Counted from the first letter of the stretch, positions 1 to 8,072 are shown. The stretch: 13,783 nt of DNA from Planctomycetota bacterium (GCA_016793305.1 JAEUHU010000042.1:1-13783); one strand, 5' to 3'. The notes: generated by a model not told the origin, from the letters alone. Program-made: numbers and translations.

Positions 1-665
1 CCGCCGAAGCGATGGTCGGCCGCCGCGAGCACGCGCAGCTCGGGACGCCCGGCAGCGGCCTCGCGGGCCGCCTCGGAATCGGCGAGCGGCACCAGTTCGT
101 CACCATCCCCGTGCACCAGGAGCCACGGCACCGTGATCCGCCGCGCCGCCGGCAGCACCGTGTCGATCGAGCGGGCGTCGTCGAGGAACTCCGGCGACAG
201 CACGCAACCCGGTCGCCCGAACATCGCGTCGCGCCCCGGGACGAGCCCCGTGAAGTGCCGTTCGCAGAACGCGCGCACGTGCACCATGCCGGCCAGCGAG
301 ACCAGGGCCGCGATGCGCGCATCCGCGGCCGCGCGCAACACGCCGACGGCCGCACCCATGCTGTGGCCCACGTAGGCGATGCGCCGATCGCCGCATGCAT
401 CGAGCACCGCACCGAGGTCCGCGACCTCCTTGCCGATCGTCGCCGCGGCGAACGTACCTTCCGACCGGCCGTTGCCGGCGAACGAGAAGCGCAGCGATGC
501 GATCCCGGCGCCGGCGAGCGCCTCGCCGAGCGCCTTCAAGTAGGGACGGTCGTGGTGGGACGTCACGCCATGGCCGATCACGACGAGTTCGCGCCCGCCC
601 GGTCGTCCTGGCAGGAACACACTGTCGAGCCGTTCGCCGGCCGCGTTGCACAGGCTGTCGATCAC
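1..665 (-). CDS. Alpha/beta hydrolase, C-terminus cut by window edge
   Basis: Reading the minus strand from a GTG at 665 gives 221 complete codons up to the window edge. Seen: an oxyanion-type HGV segment at residues 32-34, the nucleophile elbow G-H-S-M-G with Ser102, an acidic turn H-G-D-G-D (Asp189 is the likely catalytic acid) and Asp-His at 217-218 (His218 is the likely catalytic base). The whole triad is therefore present, and only the last helix is missing. There is no signal peptide, so it is probably cytoplasmic. Known: this arrangement is typical of serine hydrolases (esterase, dienelactone-hydrolase-like or S33-type); the substrate cannot be told. The GTG start overlaps the TGA of the Tm-1-like gene by four bases (GTGA), implying translational coupling as third gene of the operon. 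The neighbouring alternative frames are Arg-rich and lack any fold signature. Confidence 0.88.
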   Translation of the reverse strand, partial: MIDSLCNAAGERLDSVFLPGRPGGRELVVIGHGVTSHHDRPYLKALGEALAGAGIASLRFSFAGNGRSEGTFAAATIGKEVADLGAVLDACGDRRIAYVGHSMGAAVGVLRAAADARIAALVSLAGMVHVRAFCERHFTGLVPGRDAMFGRPGCVLSPEFLDDARSIDTVLPAARRITVPWLLVHGDGDELVPLADSEAAREAAAGRPELRVLAAADHRFG

Positions 666-1915
666 GCCTGCACAGCCCGCTGCTCGATCAGCGCCACCAG
701 CCGGTCGACACACTCGCGCACGAACGCCGGGTCCTCGGCGTGCAGCGGCCGCTCGACGACCGTGACGGTCTTCGGCACCACGGCCCGCAGTTCCGCGAAG
801 AACGCCGCGTCCCCGGCTGGGTCGCGCAGCGGTCCGCCGGGCATCGCGTAGCGACCGGTGCCGTCCGTCGGCAGCATCAGCACGGCGTCGCCGCGCGTGG
901 TCTGCAGGCGGCGGCCGATCTCGCGCGCGACCTGCCGCATCTCCTCGACGTGGAGCCGCGGTGCCAGCACCACCGGGTTGTGGAAAACGTGGGCGTGATC
1001 CCGCCAACGCTCGGGCACCGTGTGCGGCGGCACCAGCACGCCGACGTGCTCGACCCCGCCGGGACACAGGACCTGCGGCACACCGAGCGACCCGGCGACC
1101 GTCAGGCGTTCCTTGCCTCCGGCACGCAGTCCTCCGAACAACTCGTCGGTGACCTCCCCCATCGCGTAGTCGAAGACCGCCCCGAGGATGCCCTGGCGCA
1201 GCATCTGCTCCATCGCGCGACCGCCGGAGCCGACGGCGTGGAACACCAGCACTTCGTAGCCACGCGCCGCGAACAGCTCCAGGGCGAGCTGGGACCCGCT
1301 GGTCAGCACGCCGAGGTTCGACATGCCGATCATCGGCTTCGCGCCGCGCGGCGTGACCATCGGCACGTCGACCTGGGCCATGCCATGCGCCGCCCCGGCG
1401 GCGTTCGCCAGCAAGCGCCGGGTGAACCCGTTCACGCCGAGCAGGTCGGCGACGGAGAACATCATCGTGATGTCCTTCACGTCGACGTAGGCCGACACGT
1501 CGCCCGAGGCCACGGTCGAGACCATCACCTTGGGGAACCCGTAGGGCATGGTGGCCATCACCTTCGTGCACAGCGCCGTGCCCTGCAGGCCACCGAGCCC
1601 GATCACCGCATGGACCGTGCCCGCGGCGATGCGCTCGCCGAGCAGCTTCGTAGCACCTCTGGCCATAACCGGCGTCGCGGCCTCGCGCGTCGCCCCCGCC
1701 AGCATGGCGCCGAGTTCCTTGCCGCCGGCGGCCGCCACCTGCTCCCGCGTCACGTCGGCCCGGCACTGCGGCGAGCCCAGCACACCGATGTCGACGACCA
1801 GGGCCGCACTGCCGAGCCGGCCGAGCTGCTCGCGCAGGTACTGCGCCTCGTGGCCCTTGGTGTCGAGCGTGGCGAGAACGGCGATCGTGGTGGTCGTGGT
1901 GCTGGCCATGGTCAT
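662..1915 (-). CDS. Tm-1-like ATP-binding protein (UPF0261 family)
   Basis: A protein of 417 residues. Near the N-terminus is the family signature A-T-L-D-T-K-G-H-E, followed by a Rossmann-like half. A second half begins with M-I-G-M-S-N-L-G-V-L-T-S-G and contains G-Y-E-V-L-V-F-H-A-V-G-S-G-G-R-A-M-E, the stretch expected to take part in nucleotide binding. These blocks and the length fit UPF0261/Tm-1-like proteins. Known: the tomato Tm-1 protein carries this domain fused to a TIM barrel, binds ATP and blocks tobamovirus RNA replication; the bacterial role is not established. Here the barrel is the separate gene directly upstream, whose TGA overlaps this ATG (ATGA), so the two products are probably made in equal amounts and may form a complex (inference). 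The start at 1915 is fixed by that overlap; an in-frame ATG two codons later is the alternative. No signal peptide, so cytoplasmic. Confidence 0.93.
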   Translation of the reverse strand: MTMASTTTTTIAVLATLDTKGHEAQYLREQLGRLGSAALVVDIGVLGSPQCRADVTREQVAAAGGKELGAMLAGATREAATPVMARGATKLLGERIAAGTVHAVIGLGGLQGTALCTKVMATMPYGFPKVMVSTVASGDVSAYVDVKDITMMFSVADLLGVNGFTRRLLANAAGAAHGMAQVDVPMVTPRGAKPMIGMSNLGVLTSGSQLALELFAARGYEVLVFHAVGSGGRAMEQMLRQGILGAVFDYAMGEVTDELFGGLRAGGKERLTVAGSLGVPQVLCPGGVEHVGVLVPPHTVPERWRDHAHVFHNPVVLAPRLHVEEMRQVAREIGRRLQTTRGDAVLMLPTDGTGRYAMPGGPLRDPAGDAAFFAELRAVVPKTVTVVERPLHAEDPAFVRECVDRLVALIEQRAVQA

Positions 1916-2781
1916 CCCCGCCGGCTCGCGCCGAACCGCAGGCTGGCGAAGCGCTGCGCCGTGCCGAGCACGGCCTGCTCGATCGGGATGCGCTCGGTCG
2001 ACGACCCGGTCCAGAAGCCGTCGACGCTGGTGTGGTCGAGCATGTACTGCGCTTCCTCCGGCGTCTCCATCGCGGCACCGTGCGCGATCAGGATCAGGTC
2101 CCGGTCGATCCGCCGCAGCTTCTGGTTCACGACCTCGGTGCGCGCGGCGGTCTCGGCGATGGTCTCCCCGGAGTCGTAGCCGCGGATGCCGCCCTTCGTG
2201 GTGCCGGCATGGAAGCAGAACAGGTCGGGGCGCGCCTGTTCGACGAGCTGCAGGCTGTCCTCTTCGTCGAACGCGAGGCCGACCGTCACCATGCCCATCT
2301 CCTTGCCGAGCTTCAGCATGTCGATCTCGTTCTGGAACGTGATCCCGGCCTTGTCGAGCACGCGGCGGATCTCGCTGCCCTTGTCGACGTAGGAGATCGA
2401 CGGACCGATGTTGGACACCGAGCACACGCCCATCGCCAGCAGCTGGTCCAACACCATCCGCATGTCCTTCAGCGGATCGTTGGCGTTGATGCACGCGCAG
2501 ACGAACGCATCGCCGCGCATCGCCGGCAGGATGTCCTCGCGCGTGTAGTCGAGGGTCTGCTTGTTGGCGTCGACGATCGGCCACAGCATCGCCATCGTGC
2601 CCATGCCGTTGCCGCGCAGCCTGGCACCCGAGAAGGTGTTCACGCAGTCGACGCCGGCGCGCTCGAGCAGCTGGGCCACGAGACCGCTGCCGGCCGAGGC
2701 GATGAACACCGGCAGGCGCTGCGCTTGCTTCTTGCGGAGTTTCTCGAGGATCTGGGAACGGGTCGTGCGAGGAACGATCAC
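1912..2781 (-). CDS. TIM-barrel protein, phosphoenolpyruvate-hydrolase-like family
   Basis: A protein of 289 residues read from GTG at 2781. Family features seen: an N-terminal R-S-Q-I-L-E-K-L-R helix, the barrel strands A-C-I-N-A-N-D-P and V-S-N-I-G-P-S, an acidic F-Q-N-E-I-D-M block, and the phosphate-loop-like H-A-G-T-T-K-G-G near residue 200. Known: Pfam groups such proteins as PEP-hydrolase-like TIM barrels, and the same barrel is the C-terminal half of plant Tm-1 proteins. The enzymatic reaction in bacteria is not settled, so 'PEP hydrolase' should be read as a family label. This is the first gene of the minus-strand operon and overlaps the Tm-1-like gene by ATGA. The start is GTG because the conserved helix begins a few residues in and no other start codon precedes it; starting further upstream would run into the divergent ThuA gene. 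Cytoplasmic. Confidence 0.9.
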   Translation of the reverse strand: MIVPRTTRSQILEKLRKKQAQRLPVFIASAGSGLVAQLLERAGVDCVNTFSGARLRGNGMGTMAMLWPIVDANKQTLDYTREDILPAMRGDAFVCACINANDPLKDMRMVLDQLLAMGVCSVSNIGPSISYVDKGSEIRRVLDKAGITFQNEIDMLKLGKEMGMVTVGLAFDEEDSLQLVEQARPDLFCFHAGTTKGGIRGYDSGETIAETAARTEVVNQKLRRIDRDLILIAHGAAMETPEEAQYMLDHTSVDGFWTGSSTERIPIEQAVLGTAQRFASLRFGASRRG

Positions 2782-2817
2782 CGCCGGATAATCCCCGGTC
2801 TGCCCCCGGAAATCACG
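2782..2817. promoter_or_regulatory. 36-bp divergent promoter region with AT-rich near-palindrome
   Basis: This is the whole gap between the operon's GTG and the ThuA gene's ATG. In otherwise GC-rich DNA it contains GGATAATCC at 2786-2794, which reads GGATTATCC on the other strand. On the plus strand GATAAT matches five of six bases of a -10 box, which would give ThuA a leader of about 19 nt; a GGA seven bases before the ATG could serve as a weak ribosome site. On the minus strand GATTAT matches four of six and would place the transcript start at or next to the GTG. No good -35 box is visible on either strand. Promoter calls here are inference. Confidence 0.35.
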
Positions 2818-3921
2818 ATGCTGCGCGCCCTGCCCGTCGCCCTGTCCCTCCTGTCGCTGGTGTGCCCGGCGAAGGCGCAAGAGACGCCCCGCGTCGCCAC
2901 GCCGACGAACGCAGCGAACGACGCGCGGACCGACCCGTGGGTCGACTACGCCGGCACCGGTGGCGTGGGCATGGGCAAGCGCATCGTGTTCGTCACCGGC
3001 GACGAGGAGTACCGCTCCGAACAGGGCATGCCCCAGCTGGCGCGCATCCTCGCGCGCTTGGGCTGCCACTGCCGCGTGCTGTTCGCCATCGACCCGGCGA
3101 CCGGCACGATCGACCCGGGCGTGCGCGACAACATCCCCGGCCTCGCCGCCCTCGACGGCGCCGACCTGATGGTGCTGTTCACACGCTTCCGCGACCTGCC
3201 GGACGCGCAGATGCGCCCCATCGTCGACTACGTGCAGTCGGGTCGTCCGATCGTGGGCCTGCGCACCGCGACCCACGCGTTCGCGGCGCAGCAGCACCGC
3301 ACGTTCGCCAGCTGGTCGTGGAACGCCAAGGAATGGGACGGCGGCTTCGGGCGACAGGTGCTCGGCGAGACTTGGATCGCCCACCACGGCGCCCACGGAT
3401 CGCAGAGCGCGCGCGGCGTCGTGGTGGCGGGCGCCGAGGCGCACCCGATCCTCCGCGGACTGGTGCCCGGCTCGGTCTGGGACCCGGCCGACGTGTACGC
3501 AGTGCGGTTGCCGTTGCCGCCGAGCTGCGAACCGCTGCTGCTGGGCCAGGTGCTCGCCGGCATGACGAAGGACGCGGCGCCAGCGCCGCCGACCAGGAAC
3601 GAGCAGGGCACGCTGCGCGACGCGAACGCCCCGATGATGCCGCTCGCGTGGACGAACACCTACCGCTCGCCCGGCGGCAAGGCGGCACGCGTGTTCACGA
3701 CCACCCTCGGCAGCGCGCAGGCGTTCGAGCAGGAAGGGTCGCGGCGCCTGCTGGTCAACGCATGCTTGTGGGCGCTGGGCCGCGACGAGGCCATCACGCC
3801 CGACCTCGACGTCTCCCTCGCCGGCACGTTCGCGCCGACGCCGTTCGGGTTCGGCACCCACACGAAGGGCGTGCGGCCTGCGGACCTCGCCTGGCAACCG
3901 CCGGTGGCGACCACGAAGTGA
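2818..3921 (+). CDS. Exported ThuA-domain protein
   Basis: A protein of 367 residues. Residues 1-20 form a Sec signal peptide (hydrophobic A-L-S-L-L-S-L-V core, A-K-A cleavage before Gln21), so it is periplasmic or surface-located. The ThuA-like fold (glutamine-amidotransferase-like class I fold) starts at K-R-I-V-F-V-T-G-D-E-E-Y around residue 54. The diagnostic central part is L-M-V-L-F-T-R-F-R-D-L-P followed by I-V-D-Y-V-Q-S-G-R-P-I-V-G-L-R-T-A-T-H-A-F, with a late H-P-I-L-R-G-L block. Known: ThuA domains were first linked to trehalose use, and exported members are abundant in Planctomycetota; their reaction is mostly unknown. The family has no catalytic Cys nucleophile and none is evident here. 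The start ATG fits the signal peptide. The gene is alone on this strand, divergent from the Tm-1 operon and convergent with the copper-domain gene. Confidence 0.92.
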   Translation: MLRALPVALSLLSLVCPAKAQETPRVATPTNAANDARTDPWVDYAGTGGVGMGKRIVFVTGDEEYRSEQGMPQLARILARLGCHCRVLFAIDPATGTIDPGVRDNIPGLAALDGADLMVLFTRFRDLPDAQMRPIVDYVQSGRPIVGLRTATHAFAAQQHRTFASWSWNAKEWDGGFGRQVLGETWIAHHGAHGSQSARGVVVAGAEAHPILRGLVPGSVWDPADVYAVRLPLPPSCEPLLLGQVLAGMTKDAAPAPPTRNEQGTLRDANAPMMPLAWTNTYRSPGGKAARVFTTTLGSAQAFEQEGSRRLLVNACLWALGRDEAITPDLDVSLAGTFAPTPFGFGTHTKGVRPADLAWQPPVATTK

Positions 3922-3930
3922 CGGCCCGGC

Positions 3931-3958
3931 GCGAGCGAGCGGGAGTCGGTTCGCTCGT
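3931..3958. terminator. Hairpin between convergent genes
   Basis: Bases 3931-3940 can pair with 3949-3958: eight Watson-Crick pairs plus two G-U pairs (plus-strand reading), with an 8-base loop. The core CGAGCGA/TCGCTCG is a perfect 7-bp inverted repeat. It sits in the 39-bp gap between the ThuA stop (3921) and the stop of the copper-domain gene (3961), where a bidirectional terminator is expected. There is no T-run on either side, so it is not a classical Rho-independent terminator. Confidence 0.45.
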
Positions 3959-3960
3959 CG

Positions 3961-6900
3961 CTACTTGCCGTGCTCGTGCCCGTGCCGATGTCCGGCGGCA
4001 TCTCCCTGCCCGGACTCCGTCGGAACGCCACCGGGGTGCTGCTGCAACCAGGCCTCGACGTCCTTCGTGACGACGAGCGTCCCCCGCATCAGGATCCAGT
4101 GGCCGGGCACGGTGCAGACGTACTCGTAGCTCCCTTCGCTCGCGATCGCCGGCACCTCCAGTCGAGCACGGCGCCCGGTCTCGACGAGCGCCGTCGCGGC
4201 GAGGATGTGCGGACTCTTCGGCAGGAACGCGCGCCCCGCGGCATCGAGCTGGCTCGGCGACATCGAGGCCGATGCACCGCCGACCTCGCCACTCGTGCCG
4301 GGCTTCACGACCACCAGGTTGTGCGCCATGAAGTCGTCGTTCACGAGCACGATCTCGAACGGCTTGCCGACCTCGACGACGATCCGTTCCCGGTCGTACC
4401 GCATCTGCTCGCGCAGCGTGTGCAGCACGAAGACCGGCACGCCGAGTCGGCGCAGCTGTTGCCGCACGCGCGTGGCGTCGGCGGGCGGCATGAGCCCGGC
4501 CAACTCCTCGGCGCACTGCACCGTCTCGAGGAAGTCCTGCTGCGTGCGCTGCTCGGCGGGCACACCGCCGGCCCACGCGAGTACGCTCTCGGCCGCAGCA
4601 CCGGCCGCGGCCGGTTCCCAGCTCGAGCGCGGCAATTGCAGCAGCGCGCGGGCCGCCGTCGCCCGCGCTGGCCCGCCCTGCAGGGCCTTCGCCAACGCCG
4701 CGAAGTGCTGCTCGGGTGCGTCCGTCGGCACGAACGGCAAGGCCGCGAGCGCCGCCGCCCGCAGCGCCCCGTCGGCCTCGGCGTCGGCGAGGATCGTGGC
4801 GACCACCGGCGCGAACGTCTCGCGCAGGTCGGACCGACGCAGCAACGGGATCACGGCAACCGTCTGCTCCCTGCGTGCCTGGTCGCCCGCTGCGGCGAAC
4901 ACCTTCGCCCCGTCCTCCGCGAGGACCACCAGCGCCGCCAAGGCCGCGCGGCGGACCACGGGCCGCCGCGCCGCGTCGGCGAGCGCCTCGAGAGCCGCGC
5001 GGTGCGGCGCCAGCTCGCTGGCTGCCGCGCTGCCGAGCGCGCGCGCGAGGTCGTCGACGACCGCGTCGCCATCCCGGTCGTCCAGGCGCGCCAACGACTG
5101 CACGAGCACGGTCGCCCGATCGGTCTGCTGGAGCACCGCGAGCGCGTCCAGCGCCTGTTGCCGCAGCGGCGGCTCGATGCTGCTGCGGCCGATCCGCTCG
5201 ACCAGGACCTCGGGCGTGGCGGAAGCCCGCCGCAGCGCCTCGACCGGCATGCGCCGCACGTAGACGGCAGCCAGGGCCCCCTCGGAGGGCAGCAGGACCT
5301 CGTCGACCTCGGTGTTCAGCTGCCGCAGCGTCTCGTCGAACACGTAGTCGAGGTAGTAGTCGGTCGGACGACGCAGCGCTGCGAACGCCACCTCCGCCGC
5401 GCGCTTCGCCCGGTCCCCGGCGAAGAAGCTGGCCGCACGGACCGCGTGCAGCCGCACGCGCGCATCCTCGTCGCCCGCCAGTTGCAGCAGCCTCTCGAGC
5501 ACGTCGGGCACCCGGTCGCGCCAGTCGCACAGCACCTTGGTCGCCGCCGCGCGGGCGCGTGGTTCCGGCGAACGCAGCACGCGGTCGAGCAGGTCGCGGT
5601 CGACGACGTCGAGCGACTGGCACAGCCACAACGCTTCGAGCAGATGGTGTTCGTGGCGCGGCTCCTGCTCGTCCCGGGCCGCCACCCACTTGCGCAGCGC
5701 GGCCGTGACCTTCGCCGGCTCCTGGTTGCCGAGTTCGAGCTTCGCCAGCGTCCGCGTGTCCTGCACCTCGGCGGTCAGCAGGTCCAGCAGGTGTTCGATC
5801 GACTCGCCGGCGATGCGCGGCGGCACCACCAGCGGTCGCCCTTCGTAGGTCACACGGTAGATGCGGCCGTGCTGGTGGTCGCGGTTGGGATCGCGCAGGT
5901 GGTGCTGCAGGTGGCCGATGATCGCCTGCGCCCAATCGGCGAAGTAGAGCGCCCCGTCGGGCCCGTTCCCGACACAGACCGGCCGGAACGTGGGCAGCTC
6001 CGCGGGATCCGCGACGACGAGGTGCTCGACGGTCTCGCCCCGCAGCCCCGATCCGTCCGGCAACACGTCGACCCGCGTGATGCCCTGCAGACCGATCACG
6101 TTGCAGTTGAGGAAGTCTCCCTGCCAGTCGGCGGGGAAATGGCCGCTCGACACCATGCCGGTGCCAGCACACGGCCGCGACGGCCGGTCCCAGAACTGCT
6201 TCAGCTCGGGGTGCTTGCCCTTGGTCAGATGGCCGCTGATCGCCGGGCCGAAGAACGTGTGGTTGCCGGTCGCGTTGGTCAGCAGGTCCGTGCCCCACTC
6301 GTCCCAGACCTTGCCGTGCGCGTTCACCAGTTCGTACGGTGCGTAGAGCTCGACCCGACCGGTGCGCGGCTCGAAGCGCCAGATGCAGCCGTCCGCGTGC
6401 CGCAGCGTCCCGTTCCACGTCTCGATCTGCGTGCGATGGAAGTAGCCGTCGCTCAGTGTGGTGGCGCAGCTCGGATCGAGCCCCATCGCGTTCGTCGTGT
6501 GATGGCTGTCGGCGCTGTCGATGCCCATCAACACTCGCTGGCGGGAGTCAGCCCTGCCGTCGCCGTCGGTGTCGCGCAGGAACCACAGGTCCGGCGCCTG
6601 CATCAGCAACACCCCGTCGCGGTGGAACGTGAACCCGGTCGGCGCATTCAGGTCGGTGGCGAAGGCCGTGCAGACGTCGGCCCGACCGTCGGCGTCCGTG
6701 TCCTCGAGCACCAACAGGGAGTCCCCCGACGGGCTGCCCGGCGACCGCTCGGGATAGTTGCGCCACGCGGCCACCCACAGCCGTCCGCGCGCATCCCACG
6801 CCATCTGCACCGGATTGACCAGTTCGGGGAACTGCGCCTCGTCGGCGAACAGGTTGACCTTGCAGTGCGACGCCACCTTCAGCTTGCCGATCACCGCCTC

Positions 6901-7956
6901 GCCCGACGGGTAGGTGAACGACAGGTCGTCGCGGTCGCCGGGGTGGTTCGTGGCGACGGGCAACGGGGCCGGCAGGTTGTCGTCGGTGACCACCCGATCC
7001 GCACCGCGCGCCAGCGACCAGATCCGCGCGTCGCGGTTCGCCGTCATCACGTCGCGGATCTCCATCTCGCGCTGCATCACCGTGCGGTTCAGGATCGGCT
7101 CGCCGATGACGCCGCTGCGGTCCTTCGGTGCGTACTTCTCGTACGAACGCCCACCGTAGATGTTGTAGCCGTCGATCGTGCGGTAGCGCTGGTGCCAGCA
7201 CCAGCTCTTGTCGAGCACCGCCTGGCGCAGCCGTTCGTCGACCGCCGGTGGCTCGCCGCCGAACAGCGCGCGGAACATCACCGGCGCCAGCAACCGATCC
7301 CCTTCGTCGTCGAGATGCAGCCCGTTGACGGTCAGCGAACGACCCTGGGCGGCCGCCGCGGCGTACAGTTCCTGGCTGGCCGCGAACAGGTCGACGCACG
7401 GCACCCCCTTCGCGCGGGCGACCTCGGCGATCGCCGCGGCGTAGCGCTGGAGGTTGGCGTTGTTGCGGGTGGGATCGGGAAACGCCGGATCCCGATGCCG
7501 TTCGTGGGCGATCGGCGTGAACAGCACGACCCGCGTCGGCCCGTTCTTGCCGAAGGACGTGGCGCGCAAGCCGTCGACGAACCCGACCAGGCGCTCCCGG
7601 AACCGGCCCAGCCCCGCCTCGCCGGCGAACGACTCGTTGCCACCGTAGAACGCGAACACCACGTCGGCGCCGGTCTTCGCCAGCCACTCGTCGCGCGATC
7701 CGAAGCCCTGCGAGCGATGCCACGTGCCGACCTCGTCACCGGCGACGGCGAGCGTTCGCACCGTGAGATCGTGCTGCGGCAGGTGCCCGTGCAGCATGGC
7801 TTCGAACCAGCCCGTGTGCTGCAGGCGGTCCGCGGTCGCGCTGCCGACGATCGCGATGTGGTCCCGGGGTCGGAGCTCGAGCTGCGGAGTCGTCTGGCTG
7901 ACGAGCGGCGCACAGACGGCGAGCAGGGTGGAGAGGCGTTGGACGCGGGTTCGCAT
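3961..7956 (-). CDS. Exported SGNH-like / PVC propeller / HEAT / azurin-like copper protein
   Basis: A protein of 1331 residues. Domains in order: signal peptide 1-20; SGNH-like domain about 30-235 with recognisable blocks (I-A-I-V-G-S-A-T, A-G-D, G-G-N-E, N-G-L-H); propeller of the PVC 'membrane-bound dehydrogenase' type about 365-705, with D-T-D-A-D-G-R-A-D at 419 and D-T-D-G-D-G-R-A-D at 463; HEAT-type helical repeats about 720-1170; and a cupredoxin domain about 1190-1300. The last has azurin-like ligands: M-A-H-N-L with His1212, then C-T-V-P-G-H-W-I-L-M with Cys1281, His1286 and Met1290. The tail H-R-H-G-H-E-H (1323-1329) is His-rich. Known: PVC propeller proteins usually end in a CxxCH cytochrome c module; no CxxCH occurs in this chain. 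Inference: a periplasmic redox protein passing electrons through copper. The ATG at 7956 is chosen because the signal peptide follows at once. Confidence 0.9.
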   Translation of the reverse strand: MRTRVQRLSTLLAVCAPLVSQTTPQLELRPRDHIAIVGSATADRLQHTGWFEAMLHGHLPQHDLTVRTLAVAGDEVGTWHRSQGFGSRDEWLAKTGADVVFAFYGGNESFAGEAGLGRFRERLVGFVDGLRATSFGKNGPTRVVLFTPIAHERHRDPAFPDPTRNNANLQRYAAAIAEVARAKGVPCVDLFAASQELYAAAAAQGRSLTVNGLHLDDEGDRLLAPVMFRALFGGEPPAVDERLRQAVLDKSWCWHQRYRTIDGYNIYGGRSYEKYAPKDRSGVIGEPILNRTVMQREMEIRDVMTANRDARIWSLARGADRVVTDDNLPAPLPVATNHPGDRDDLSFTYPSGEAVIGKLKVASHCKVNLFADEAQFPELVNPVQMAWDARGRLWVAAWRNYPERSPGSPSGDSLLVLEDTDADGRADVCTAFATDLNAPTGFTFHRDGVLLMQAPDLWFLRDTDGDGRADSRQRVLMGIDSADSHHTTNAMGLDPSCATTLSDGYFHRTQIETWNGTLRHADGCIWRFEPRTGRVELYAPYELVNAHGKVWDEWGTDLLTNATGNHTFFGPAISGHLTKGKHPELKQFWDRPSRPCAGTGMVSSGHFPADWQGDFLNCNVIGLQGITRVDVLPDGSGLRGETVEHLVVADPAELPTFRPVCVGNGPDGALYFADWAQAIIGHLQHHLRDPNRDHQHGRIYRVTYEGRPLVVPPRIAGESIEHLLDLLTAEVQDTRTLAKLELGNQEPAKVTAALRKWVAARDEQEPRHEHHLLEALWLCQSLDVVDRDLLDRVLRSPEPRARAAATKVLCDWRDRVPDVLERLLQLAGDEDARVRLHAVRAASFFAGDRAKRAAEVAFAALRRPTDYYLDYVFDETLRQLNTEVDEVLLPSEGALAAVYVRRMPVEALRRASATPEVLVERIGRSSIEPPLRQQALDALAVLQQTDRATVLVQSLARLDDRDGDAVVDDLARALGSAAASELAPHRAALEALADAARRPVVRRAALAALVVLAEDGAKVFAAAGDQARREQTVAVIPLLRRSDLRETFAPVVATILADAEADGALRAAALAALPFVPTDAPEQHFAALAKALQGGPARATAARALLQLPRSSWEPAAAGAAAESVLAWAGGVPAEQRTQQDFLETVQCAEELAGLMPPADATRVRQQLRRLGVPVFVLHTLREQMRYDRERIVVEVGKPFEIVLVNDDFMAHNLVVVKPGTSGEVGGASASMSPSQLDAAGRAFLPKSPHILAATALVETGRRARLEVPAIASEGSYEYVCTVPGHWILMRGTLVVTKDVEAWLQQHPGGVPTESGQGDAAGHRHGHEHGK

Positions 7957-8072
7957 GCAGAGGAGCGGGGGGTGGCCGCGGATCCTACTCGTCTGCACGG
8001 GCAGGTCGGCACGCAGCCCCGATCCCGGTCTCGAACGAAGCGGTCCCTGGTCGAGTGCTATGGTCCTCGGGC
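7957..8072. promoter_or_regulatory. Divergent intergenic region, weak promoter-like boxes
   Basis: This 116-bp gap separates the copper-protein gene (minus) from the small Cys-rich gene (plus) and must hold both promoters unless they lie inside genes. On the plus strand TGCTATGGT (8056-8064) resembles an extended -10 box, ending eight bases before the ATG at 8073; if used, the transcript would be nearly leaderless. On the minus strand TAGGAT (8 7982-7987 read on the plus numbering 7982-7987) matches four of six -10 bases, about 26 bases before the ATG at 7956. No convincing -35 box or Shine-Dalgarno sequence is seen for either gene. Confidence 0.25.

Noticed and set aside
395..2179. An open frame of 594 codons on the plus strand
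   Set aside because: It is antisense to the alpha/beta hydrolase, Tm-1-like and TIM-barrel genes, all of which have recognisable motifs.
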